Origin: Nitrospirota bacterium
Lineage (GTDB): Bacteria > Nitrospirota > Thermodesulfovibrionia > Thermodesulfovibrionales > Dissulfurispiraceae
Assembly (NCBI GenBank): GCA_016212685.1
Contig: JACREW010000257.1
Location: 1 to 6,321 of the forward strand
Length of the DNA: 6,321 nucleotides
Direction: 5' to 3'
Shown: positions 1 to 4,724 of the stretch, one piece after another
Numbering within the stretch: position 1 is the stretch's first letter
Layout of the letters: each line of letters opens with the position of its first letter
Position numbers and translations under genes: made by a program
Notes under the pieces: model-generated
Databases searched by the model: none
What the model was told of the DNA's origin: nothing
Seen by the model: only the letters and a program-made list of their open reading frames with translations

Positions 1-1
1 A

Positions 2-1141
2 TCCTGCGATTCAGTGTTCAGCTATACTTATTCTTCCACGTATAGCTATTACTGCGGTTATTATTCATTCGATTTCACAACCACTTCGAGCCCTGCGTAT
101 AAATGGCGGATAAATCCTACATCTTCCAATGCCCCGTATTTAGGCGAGCCGTGGAGCAAAATGACGGTCGGGAGGGTAAAAATAAGCGGAAATGAAAAAT
201 GGGTCGGTTTTATAGGTGGGGGATACAATGCATCCGACTGCTCCGGAGGGGGAAGCTGCGATACGAGAGGCAAGGGATTTTATGTTATAGATTTAAGCAG
301 TGGAAACGTTTTGTGGAGTTACACGAGGGCCAATACTACTACTATGACATACAGCATTCCGGCGACTCCAGCTATTGTGGATACGGATAACGACGGCTTT
401 ATCGATACTGCCTATGTCGGCGATTTAGAAGGCAATATATGGAGATTAAAATTTTGCACTTCAAGTCAGGGGTCTTCATGCAATACATCCAATTGGAGCG
501 GAGGGAAGTTATATAACGCGTCCGGAGGCGGAGAGGGATTGAGACCCGTTTATAGCTCTGCAACCGTAGCTAAAGATACAAGCGGCAACTTATGGATTTA
601 TTGGGCAACAGGAAATAAATCAGAGCCGACGGCTGCAAGCACAAACGAAAAGGTTTTCGGGATAAAAGATAATGACCGCACTACGACGTACACTCTCAGC
701 AATTTTGAGAATGTAACATCCGTTACGAACCAATGCGATGACTTAACTAAAAACGGCTGGTATATAAATTTTACAGGCAATGAAAAGGCATTGTCCGACA
801 TTACGGTCTTCGGCGGGGTTGTTTATTTCACCACATATACGTCCGATACCACAAATTCAAATCTATGCGCACGGTCAGGAACATCGAGGTTGTACGCAAT
901 AAACTATCAGAACTGTACCGGCATGTTTTCTGAAGGCGCACGGAGCGTATCATTGGGAAGCGGAATAGCCTCTTCGCCGATAATATCATTGAAACCCGGC
1001 ACTGCGGTGCCGGCCGATCTATATGTTACCACCAGCGGCGGTTCGGGGACTGATGCTGTAACGACGAGGATAGACTTTAATCCTCCGTTCCTTTCCAACA
1101 GGACGAATATGCTGTTCTGGAAGGATAAAAGGGTTCAGTAG
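2..1141 (+). CDS. pilY1: PilY1-like type IV pilus tip/adhesin protein, C-terminal part (5' truncated by window)
   Basis: The reading frame is open from base 2, so the start lies upstream of the window; the GTG at 14 is only the first start-like codon. The visible ~379 residues match the C-terminal beta-propeller of PilY1/PilC proteins, which sit at or near the type IV pilus tip, promote pilus extension and mediate adhesion. Visible signatures (counting from GTG 14) are LGEPWSKMTVGRV near 43-55, GKGFYVIDLSSGNVLWSY near 87-103, and a Ca2+-binding loop D123-x-D125-x-D127-G-x-x-D131 followed by AYVGDLEGNIWRL, the hallmark of the family. Several cysteines (CDTRG, FCTS, SSCNTS, NQCDD, NLCARS) suggest disulfides in an exported protein. 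The C-terminus (SSPIISLKPG near 310-319, then a DLYVTTSGG strand) also looks family-typical. It ends 9 bp before the next gene, whose Shine-Dalgarno AGGA overlaps this stop codon, so the two are probably co-transcribed. The N-terminal adhesive half is not in view. Confidence 0.9.
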   Translation, partial: SCDSVFSYTYSSTYSYYCGYYSFDFTTTSSPAYKWRINPTSSNAPYLGEPWSKMTVGRVKISGNEKWVGFIGGGYNASDCSGGGSCDTRGKGFYVIDLSSGNVLWSYTRANTTTMTYSIPATPAIVDTDNDGFIDTAYVGDLEGNIWRLKFCTSSQGSSCNTSNWSGGKLYNASGGGEGLRPVYSSATVAKDTSGNLWIYWATGNKSEPTAASTNEKVFGIKDNDRTTTYTLSNFENVTSVTNQCDDLTKNGWYINFTGNEKALSDITVFGGVVYFTTYTSDTTNSNLCARSGTSRLYAINYQNCTGMFSEGARSVSLGSGIASSPIISLKPGTAVPADLYVTTSGGSGTDAVTTRIDFNPPFLSNRTNMLFWKDKRVQ

Positions 1142-1150
1142 GATAAAGCG

Positions 1151-2035
1151 TTGGAGCCTTCATTCAAGAAAGAGCCGGTAGAGATAAGGATTCCGGAGCT
1201 TGAAAAAAAATTTAAACAGGCGGCTAAGCCGCCTGTTAAGATACTGCAAAAACAGGAAAAGGAAGAAGAGAAAAAAACAGGCAGCAGAAAACTTCTTTTT
1301 GCTGTTTTGATATTTTTTGTTGTTATTGCGGGTCTGATTTTTTTTAAGAAAGAATCAGGCAAGCAACATCAGGTTGAAAATCAAGTTGCAGGCCGTGAGA
1401 TCGCGAAAGAGGACGTTGTTTCAGGCGAGGATGCAGCCAAACCGTCCGTTAAAACCGAACAAACGCCTGATGAGTTTTTTATAAAGAAAGTTATCTTCAG
1501 CCCGCCGCAGCCTTTAATTACCGACACTATAAAAGCCGATGTGTCGAGCGATTATCAAGGGACAGGGCATATAACATACGAATACACATGGCGTATAAAC
1601 GGCAAACCTGTTAAAGGCATAAAAGATAACACCTTGCCGCCCGGCGAATTTAAGAAAAGAGATCATATCAGCGTGATGGTAACTCCTTTTATTGACGGCG
1701 CTGAAAAAGACGTTTACAAAAGCATGTTTGTCGTTATCCACAGCTCTCCGCCATCGTTAGCCTTAGCCCTTAAAGAAACTATTCATAAGCTAAACGGCAG
1801 CATTACTATGCAGTTAGTCGGCAGCGATCCTGATGGAGATAAAGTAACCTTTTCCCTTGAAGAGCCGTTTCTGGAAGGCATGACGGTTGACAGGGAAACC
1901 GGCGAGATAATCTGGAAACCCGAGAAAAAAGAAAAAGGCATTTATAAATTCAGGGCGTCCGCAACGGACAGCGACGGGATTAAAACGGCAAAGACCTTTG
2001 AGTTCAGGATTGATGTTGGCGAAGTAAAGAAGTGA
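1151..2035 (+). CDS. Single-pass membrane protein with cadherin/Ig-like extracytoplasmic domains, in pilY1 operon
   Basis: This 294-residue protein has a charged cytoplasmic head (1-47, rich in Lys/Glu, possibly a short coiled coil at 33-45), one transmembrane helix (about 48-65, LLFAVLIFFVVIAGLIFF), a low-complexity linker (66-105) and two beta-rich domains. The first (about 112-197) contains YTWRINGKPV. The second (about 199-289) has the pattern GSDPDGDKVTFSL...GMTVDRETGEIIWKP...ATDSDG, typical of putative Ig/cadherin-like (He_PIG-type) modules that bind Ca2+ or polysaccharide. The TTG start at 1151 is chosen because AGGA at 1140-1143 lies 7 nt upstream; no ATG or GTG fits as well. It directly follows pilY1, so a role in the pilus or envelope assembly is inferred from context, for example as an anchor or accessory factor. 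I do not recognise a named family for the whole protein. Its TGA stop forms the first three bases of the left 54-bp repeat bounding the downstream island. Confidence 0.8.
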   Translation: MEPSFKKEPVEIRIPELEKKFKQAAKPPVKILQKQEKEEEKKTGSRKLLFAVLIFFVVIAGLIFFKKESGKQHQVENQVAGREIAKEDVVSGEDAAKPSVKTEQTPDEFFIKKVIFSPPQPLITDTIKADVSSDYQGTGHITYEYTWRINGKPVKGIKDNTLPPGEFKKRDHISVMVTPFIDGAEKDVYKSMFVVIHSSPPSLALALKETIHKLNGSITMQLVGSDPDGDKVTFSLEEPFLEGMTVDRETGEIIWKPEKKEKGIYKFRASATDSDGIKTAKTFEFRIDVGEVKK

Positions 2036-2086
2036 TTTTAATGGTAGGCACGAGGGGTATCGAACCCCTGACCTCTTCCGTGTCAA
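2033..2086. repeat. Left 54-bp direct repeat (att-like site)
   Basis: Identical to 3834-3887 except at one position (T at 2077, A at 3878). It starts in the TGA stop of the preceding membrane-protein gene, runs through the tRNA 3' end with its CCA, and ends in the anticodon loop. After 2086 the copies diverge, apart from an AGCGC shared after a 3-bp offset. Confidence 0.9.
2042..2086 (-). pseudogene. tRNA-Val 3'-half fragment
   Basis: On the minus strand this is the 3' half of tRNA-Val(GAC): part of the anticodon loop, 3' anticodon stem, variable region, complete T-arm (AGGGG/TTCGATA/CCCCT), 3' acceptor strand CGTGCCT, discriminator A and CCA. The D-arm and 5' acceptor strand are missing, so it cannot fold as a tRNA. 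Relative to the intact gene, one anticodon-stem base is changed (GGTAG to GGAAG). It is most simply the tRNA duplicate left at the far end of an integrated element. Confidence 0.9.
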
Positions 2087-2213
2087 AGCGCCAAGTGGCA
2101 ATTTAAGCAAATCGGCTGCCGGTAACGGTTTGGGCTAAAAGCATTGAGGCTGTGAGGTTTGCAAGGATTCCACATTTTATATCTGTTGTCGTATTTTCCG
2201 CACTTCTTAATAT

Positions 2214-2246
2214 TTTTTGCTACAATTTTGCTACATTTTTACTACA
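2214..2246. repeat. Three tandem 11-bp repeats (possible integrase arm sites, left)
   Basis: The units are TTTTTGCTACA (2214-2224), ATTTTGCTACA (2225-2235) and TTTTTACTACA (2236-2246), in exact 11-bp phase. A related pair in the same orientation lies at 3774-3795 near the other end. Short direct repeats at helical spacing inside att sites are typical arm-type binding sites of tyrosine integrases; that role is inferred. Confidence 0.6.
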
Positions 2247-2387
2247 GCATATCGAGTTGATCCGGCCAAATAAAAACTGTGAATTATATTGCATCGGTTA
2301 ATTGCCGAAATCAGAACAAAAGATAATATCAGACGATTTTGTCATATTATGCCAACCTGCCTTTTAGTCCATATTACCGTAAAATAC

Positions 2388-2411
2388 AAGGGGTAAGAAT
2401 TCTTTTCCCTT
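2388..2411. promoter_or_regulatory. 24-bp imperfect palindrome, operator-like
   Basis: The two 12-bp arms pair at 10 of 12 positions, centred on a perfect AAGAATTCTT (2395-2404) with outer AAGGG/CCCTT. It lies 151 bp upstream of the toxin start and about 108 bp upstream of its -35 box. It has no loop, so it looks more like a protein-binding dyad than a terminator. The binding protein is unknown. Confidence 0.3.
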
Positions 2412-2518
2412 TAATTTTAAGATCGTTTCCTACAAAACCTTCTCGGAATATGCTAAGATTTTAGAAAATACCCAGTTGGCATATTATATGTTAAGCGTAA
2501 TATAAAAACTTGCAGCAA

Positions 2519-2547
2519 TTGTTAAACCTGACGGCTCACGTTATAAT
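2519..2547 (+). promoter_or_regulatory. Sigma-70-type promoter for the toxin-antitoxin pair
   Basis: TTGTTA (2519-2524) and a perfect TATAAT (2542-2547) are separated by 17 bp. The expected transcription start near 2553-2555 leaves a leader of only about 8 nt before the toxin ATG at 2562, and no clear Shine-Dalgarno sequence is present there. The pair therefore appears to have its own promoter and an almost leaderless first gene. Confidence 0.6.
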
Positions 2548-2561
2548 AGACACAACAAGAT

Positions 2562-2858
2562 ATGCTCCTATTTGAATGGAATAAGAACAAGGCAAAAAAG
2601 AATTTTAAGATTCATGGAATCTCTTTTGATGAGGCATGTTCAGCTTTCAAGGATACCTTATCGTTGACGATTTATGACCCTCTGCACTCCGACGATGAGG
2701 ATAGATTTATCGTGATTGGGAACTCCGTTGACAACCGTCTTTTGGTAGTTGTCCATACGGAAAGGAGAGATAAAATCAGAATAATAAGCGCAAGAAAAGC
2801 GACAAAACATGAAAGGAAACAATATGAAGAAAATGCAAAAAGATCCAGACATGCTTGA
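2562..2858 (+). CDS. brnT: BrnT family ribonuclease toxin
   Basis: A 98-residue protein with the full BrnT pattern: FEWNKNKAKKNFKIHGISF (4-22), a D-P-x-H-S-D-x-E-D-R-F stretch (39-49), the strand LLVVVHTER (60-68) and RIISARKATKHERKQYEE (73-90). BrnT toxins have a RelE-like fold and act as cytoplasmic ribonucleases that arrest translation; the partner antitoxin binds the toxin and usually represses the operon. Length is normal and no key segment is missing, so it is probably functional. The ATG at 2562 places the FEW motif at the usual N-terminal position. The gene is toxin-first, as in brnTA operons, and its 3' end overlaps the antitoxin gene by 35 nt. It is driven by the promoter at 2519-2547. 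Confidence 0.9.
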   Translation: MLLFEWNKNKAKKNFKIHGISFDEACSAFKDTLSLTIYDPLHSDDEDRFIVIGNSVDNRLLVVVHTERRDKIRIISARKATKHERKQYEENAKRSRHA

Positions 2859-3057
2859 GGAATACGATTTCAGTAAAGGCGTCCAGGGGAAATATGCAAA
2901 AAAATACAGCGAAGGCACAAATGTCGTAGTAATTGACCCCGATGTCTCCAAATTCTTCCCGGACCACGACTCCGTAAATCAAGCCTTAAGATCATTAACT
3001 GAAATCATTAAAAAGCAAAAGAGACCGCTTAACGAATCGCTCCAGCGGACGCGGTGA
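2824..3057 (+). CDS. Putative antitoxin of the BrnT toxin (MLEEYDFSKGVQGKYAKKY type)
   Basis: A 77-residue protein translated from within the end of brnT. The ATG at 2824 is preferred over the in-frame ATG at 2809 because AAAGGA (2812-2817) lies 6 nt before it. The N-terminal core DMLEEYDFSKGVQGKYAKKYSEGTNV recurs in small proteins encoded beside BrnT-like toxins. The strand NVVVIDPDVSKFF followed by the helix DSVNQALRSLTEIIKK resembles a ribbon-helix-helix DNA-binding unit, so it could both neutralise the toxin and repress the promoter (inferred). It does not look like a canonical BrnA. The last residues, NESLQRTR, are encoded by the attC site spanning the stop codon and are unlikely to be part of the ancestral antitoxin fold. 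Alternative start: 2809, giving 82 residues. Confidence 0.8.
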   Translation: MKKMQKDPDMLEEYDFSKGVQGKYAKKYSEGTNVVVIDPDVSKFFPDHDSVNQALRSLTEIIKKQKRPLNESLQRTR

Positions 3058-3085
3058 GACTGCGCCGCTGACTTCAGGCGTAGGC
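3027..3085 (+). other. Integron-type attC site (59-base element)
   Basis: This 59-bp site has the architecture of an integron cassette recombination site. It has an R''-like box GCTTAAC (3027-3033, RYYYAAC) and an L''/L' stem CAGCGG (3043-3048) paired with CCGCTG (3065-3070). The stem extends as CGC/GCG past a bulged A at 3049, with a 9-nt loop. It ends in TTCAGGCGTAGGC, with an R'-like box GTAGGC (3080-3085) one T short of the usual GTTAGGC. It spans the antitoxin stop codon, as cassette attC sites often do, and the next gene's ribosome binding site follows within a few bases. The peptide NESLQRT it encodes is similar to tails I know from attC-terminated genes. No integron integrase is in the window. 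The missing T could lower recombination efficiency. Confidence 0.7.
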
Positions 3086-3104
3086 CGAGGAGGAGATGTT
3101 GCCA

Positions 3105-3542
3105 ATGGACAAAGAGGCAATTTTGTTAGATTTAGTTAAAGAAACAAGGCAGACCATCAGAGATATCCAAGCACGAGTTTACAATCTATCGACAACATTT
3201 GTTGTTTTCTCGTTCGCGATAACGGCGTTTGCATGGAAGGAAGCTAAGAGTTTTATTGTACCAATTACAGTCTTCTCTGACATAATGATCTCGATAATAT
3301 TGATCTATTTGTACATAAGGATTTATAGAGAACACAAATTTGTGCGATTAGCCCTTGAAAAACAAGAGTCTGTTCTAATACAACTATTGGATGGGAGAAG
3401 TGTTTCTTCGCAAGACGTTGTTGCCGCGATCTTGGATATGAACAAGAAGCCTACATTTTCAATCACGCGCGAAGTGGATTTATTCTTGTGGTCAGCGGGT
3501 ATTATCATAATCAAGGTAGTCATAGTTATCGCGTTGAATTAA
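3105..3542 (+). CDS. Small three-helix membrane protein of unknown function (cassette gene)
   Basis: I do not recognise this 145-residue protein. It has a charged amphipathic N-terminus (1-25, DKEAILLDLVKETRQTIRDI), a predicted membrane helix at about 27-44, a second at about 50-72, a charged, probably cytoplasmic segment (75-125, REHKFVRLALEKQESVLIQLLDG...) and a third helix near the C-terminus (127-143, LFLWSAGIIIIKVVIVI). Start choice: ATG 3105 lies 9 nt after AGGAG (3091-3095), whereas ATG 3096 (148 residues) would be only 2 nt after AGGAGG; TTG 3099 is also possible. It begins directly after the attC site, as the first gene of a following integron cassette would. Many cassette genes encode such unclassified small membrane proteins. 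No clear attC follows its stop. A phage-defence or toxin role is conceivable but not supported by any motif. Confidence 0.7.
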   Translation: MDKEAILLDLVKETRQTIRDIQARVYNLSTTFVVFSFAITAFAWKEAKSFIVPITVFSDIMISIILIYLYIRIYREHKFVRLALEKQESVLIQLLDGRSVSSQDVVAAILDMNKKPTFSITREVDLFLWSAGIIIIKVVIVIALN

Positions 3543-3842
3543 GAGTATCAATGCGCTGGAGTTGAACGAGCGCCACAGGATACTTTTTCAGATGAGCGAT
3601 GGTTTGAGGTTTGCAAATCGTTCTCCGGCTTCTTAACATCTTACAGTGGCACTCGTCAGTCATCAGGGCGTTATAATTCTTGCCTCAAAAAATCTCTTTT
3701 CCTTACTATTCCTTCCCAAGAGCGTGCAAAGACTTTGCATAGTCGATTTTCACAAACAAAAACCGGCAATCTAAAATTGCTGCAATTTTGCTGCATTGGC
3801 ACATGAAGGTGAAAGGCAGGCTGTCTAACTCTTTGATTTTAA
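3543..3842. other. Non-coding right flank of the island
   Basis: No credible gene is present; the minus-strand frame overlapping the tRNA is a chance translation. The region contains a 5-bp-arm hairpin (3553-3573), copies of TGAGGTTTGCAA (3605-3616) and CTTCTTAA (3629-3636) shared with the left flank, a perfect 7-bp-arm inverted repeat TGCAAAG/CTTTGCA with a 1-nt centre (3725-3739), and two 11-mer repeats (3774-3795). These fit a recombination arm more than a coding region. Confidence 0.5.
3774..3795. repeat. Two tandem 11-bp repeats (possible integrase arm sites, right)
   Basis: AAATTGCTGCA (3774-3784) and ATTTTGCTGCA (3785-3795) are in the same orientation as the left set and differ from it mainly by GCTGCA for GCTACA. 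They end 38 bp from the right 54-bp repeat. Arm-site function is inferred. Confidence 0.55.
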
Positions 3843-3887
3843 TGGTAGGCACGAGGGGTATCGAACCCCTGACCTCTACCGTGTCAA
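3834..3887. repeat. Right 54-bp direct repeat (att-like site within tRNA-Val)
   Basis: Partner of 2033-2086, offset by exactly 1801 bp with one mismatch. It covers the tRNA from the anticodon loop to the CCA plus 9 bp beyond the tRNA 3' end, including a TGA that in the left copy serves as a stop codon. Confidence 0.9.
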
Positions 3888-3917
3888 GGTAGCGCTCTCC
3901 CACTGAGCTACGCGCCT
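3843..3917 (-). tRNA. tRNA-Val (anticodon GAC)
   Basis: A complete 75-nt cloverleaf on the minus strand. Acceptor AGGCGCG pairs with CGTGCCT (one G-T pair); D-arm GCTC/GAGC; anticodon stem CTACC/GGTAG with loop TTGACAC giving anticodon GAC (3883-3885); five-base variable region; T-arm AGGGG-TTCGATA-CCCCT; discriminator A; encoded CCA. All conserved loop bases I checked (TTCGA in the T-loop, T before the anticodon) are present, so the gene should be functional despite being the integration target. Its 3' part probably derives from the element. Confidence 0.97.
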
Positions 3918-3933
3918 ACGTAATGGGATATTC

Positions 3934-3963
3934 ATTAAAACCAAAACAGCGCATTTTTGTCAA
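3934..3963 (-). promoter_or_regulatory. Promoter of tRNA-Val
   Basis: Read on the minus strand, a consensus TTGACA (3958-3963) and TTTAAT (3934-3939, 5/6 match to TATAAT) are 18 bp apart. The expected transcription start near 3927 lies about 10 nt before the tRNA 5' end. The promoter is on the host side of the att site, so integration would not have disturbed it. Confidence 0.75.
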
Positions 3964-3978
3964 GACAGGCTTAAATGC

Positions 3979-4008
3979 TTGAATCAAGGCATATATGCAT
4001 GGTATGAT
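3979..4008 (+). promoter_or_regulatory. Candidate promoter of the transglycosylase-nadA-methyltransferase operon
   Basis: TTGAAT (3979-3984) and TATGAT (4003-4008, 5/6) are spaced by 18 bp and diverge from the tRNA promoter. Transcription would begin around 4014-4016, at or next to the ATG at 4017, implying a leaderless message; no Shine-Dalgarno sequence precedes that ATG. Confidence 0.45.
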
Positions 4009-4016
4009 TTTATCAA

Positions 4017-4724
4017 ATGGCTGCTTTGATACTTATCGTAATTATGCTGTTTGCAAGCGTGGAATCGCAGGCCGATATTTATAAGTATGTGTCGGACGAC
4101 GGCACTGTGATTTTCACCGATGCGCCTATAGACAGAAGCGGCAAGGTTGTATCAAGGGATAGGAAATCGTCTTATGCCTCTAATAAAGTATCGGGCAAGT
4201 CGTATGTTAAAAACGTTCATTATCATACTATGGCAGAGGAAAAGGCAGCTATGCATAATATAGATCCCCGCCTTGTAAAGGCTGTTATAAAGGCGGAGTC
4301 GAACTGGAATCCCAATGCCGTTTCTCCGAAAGGCGCGCGGGGGCTCATGCAGTTGATGCCTTCGACAGCCTCCGTACTCGGCGTGAGAAATTCTTTCAAC
4401 CCCGAGGACAATATAGACGGAGGCGTCAGGTATCTGAAATATCTGTTGAATAAATTCAACGGGAATCTTACTCTTGCGCTTGCCGCGTATAACGCGGGGC
4501 CGAAACTTGTGGAAAGAACAAGAACCGTGCCGTCGATACCGGAGACCGTTACGTACGTCAACAGGGTTATAAACTATTACTCGGGCAATAATTTCGTGCC
4601 GGTTCAAGGCGGCGTTACCGGAGGCGGAAAACATACAAAAATACAAAAAATGGTTCTAAAAGACGGAACGGTTCTTTTCACAAATTCATATCTTTCCAAT
4701 TTATATTTCGATCAGGGATTTTAA
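4017..4724 (+). CDS. Periplasmic lytic transglycosylase (SLT domain) with DUF4124 domain
   Basis: A 235-residue exported murein hydrolase that cleaves the MurNAc-GlcNAc bond of peptidoglycan, forming 1,6-anhydro ends. A hydrophobic N-terminus (1-16) ending near SQA-D looks like a signal peptide, though it lacks the usual positive residues before the core. DUF4124 follows (about 20-50, DIYKYVSDDGTVIFTDAP). The SLT domain spans about 78-190: DPRLVKAVIKAESNWNPNA with catalytic Glu94, SPKGARGLMQLMPSTA, the D-N-I-DGGVRYLKYLL helix, LALAAYNAGP and ETVTYVNRVINYY. All Slt-family motifs are intact. The tail (211-226, KMVLKDGTVLFTNSY) echoes the DUF4124 strand pattern. ATG 4017 is the only start between the upstream in-frame stop (4005-4007) and the signal sequence. 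The stop is immediately followed by the nadA start codon. Family-level call firm; exact paralogue not resolved. Confidence 0.92.
   Translation: MAALILIVIMLFASVESQADIYKYVSDDGTVIFTDAPIDRSGKVVSRDRKSSYASNKVSGKSYVKNVHYHTMAEEKAAMHNIDPRLVKAVIKAESNWNPNAVSPKGARGLMQLMPSTASVLGVRNSFNPEDNIDGGVRYLKYLLNKFNGNLTLALAAYNAGPKLVERTRTVPSIPETVTYVNRVINYYSGNNFVPVQGGVTGGGKHTKIQKMVLKDGTVLFTNSYLSNLYFDQGF

Larger units (their letters stand above)
2087..2561. other. Non-coding left flank of the island
   Basis: No convincing gene is seen in these 475 bp. A 21-codon frame reading through the tRNA fragment (2041-2106, MVGTRGIEPLTSS...) is the familiar chance translation of a tRNA 3' end. The stretch holds a 12-mer TGAGGTTTGCAA (2153-2164) and CTTCTTAA (2203-2210), both also present at the right end of the island. 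It also has three tandem 11-mers (2214-2246), a 24-bp imperfect dyad (2388-2411), a split inverted repeat (2345-2356 with 2475-2486) and the toxin promoter (2519-2547). Composition is AT-rich. Confidence 0.6.
2033..3887. mobile_element. tRNA-Val-targeted integrative element remnant or non-autonomous island (~1.8 kb)
   Basis: The segment lies between two direct copies of a 54-bp sequence (2033-2086 and 3834-3887, 53/54 identical) comprising the 3' half of tRNA-Val plus 9 bp downstream. The right copy belongs to the complete tRNA and the left copy is a 3' fragment, the classical outcome of site-specific integration by a tyrosine recombinase with crossover near the anticodon loop. Cargo: BrnT-type toxin, antitoxin, an attC site and a small membrane protein. 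The host genes on either side are ordinary envelope and metabolic genes. No integrase, excisionase or replication gene is visible, so the element is either decayed by internal deletion or moved in trans. The call rests on the repeat geometry and cargo, not on a recognised recombinase. Confidence 0.75.

Noticed and set aside
2041..2109. Short frame MVGTRGIEPLTSS... through the tRNA fragment
   Set aside because: A common spurious peptide from antisense reading of tRNA 3' ends; no independent evidence of translation.
2087..2560. Decayed integrase gene in the left flank
   Set aside because: I read the minus strand for integrase motifs (the R-H-R-Y region) and found only short frames broken by stops, so a remnant cannot be supported.
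3043..3070. Stem-loop at the antitoxin stop codon as a terminator
   Set aside because: It has no following T-run and is better explained as the L''/L' stem of the attC site.
3553..3573. Hairpin after the membrane-protein gene as a terminator
   Set aside because: It has only five-base arms with an 11-nt loop, and the T-run starts about 10 nt downstream, so it is too weak to call a rho-independent terminator.
3631..3676. Possible second attC after the membrane-protein gene (TCTTAAC ... TCAGGGCGTTATAA)
   Set aside because: It vaguely resembles the first attC, but the outer boxes do not fit RYYYAAC/GTTRRRY, the internal arms pair poorly, and 46 bp is short for an attC. It is at most a degraded trace.
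3706..3903. Minus-strand 65-codon frame running out of the tRNA
   Set aside because: Its N-terminal part (VRGSIPLVPT) is the familiar chance translation of a tRNA 3' end. There is no ribosome binding site and no recognisable family.
4152..4646. Long minus-strand open frames opposite the transglycosylase and nadA (also 5079-5488)
   Set aside because: They lie wholly opposite genes with strong family motifs, carry no motifs of their own, and reflect codon bias of the sense strand.
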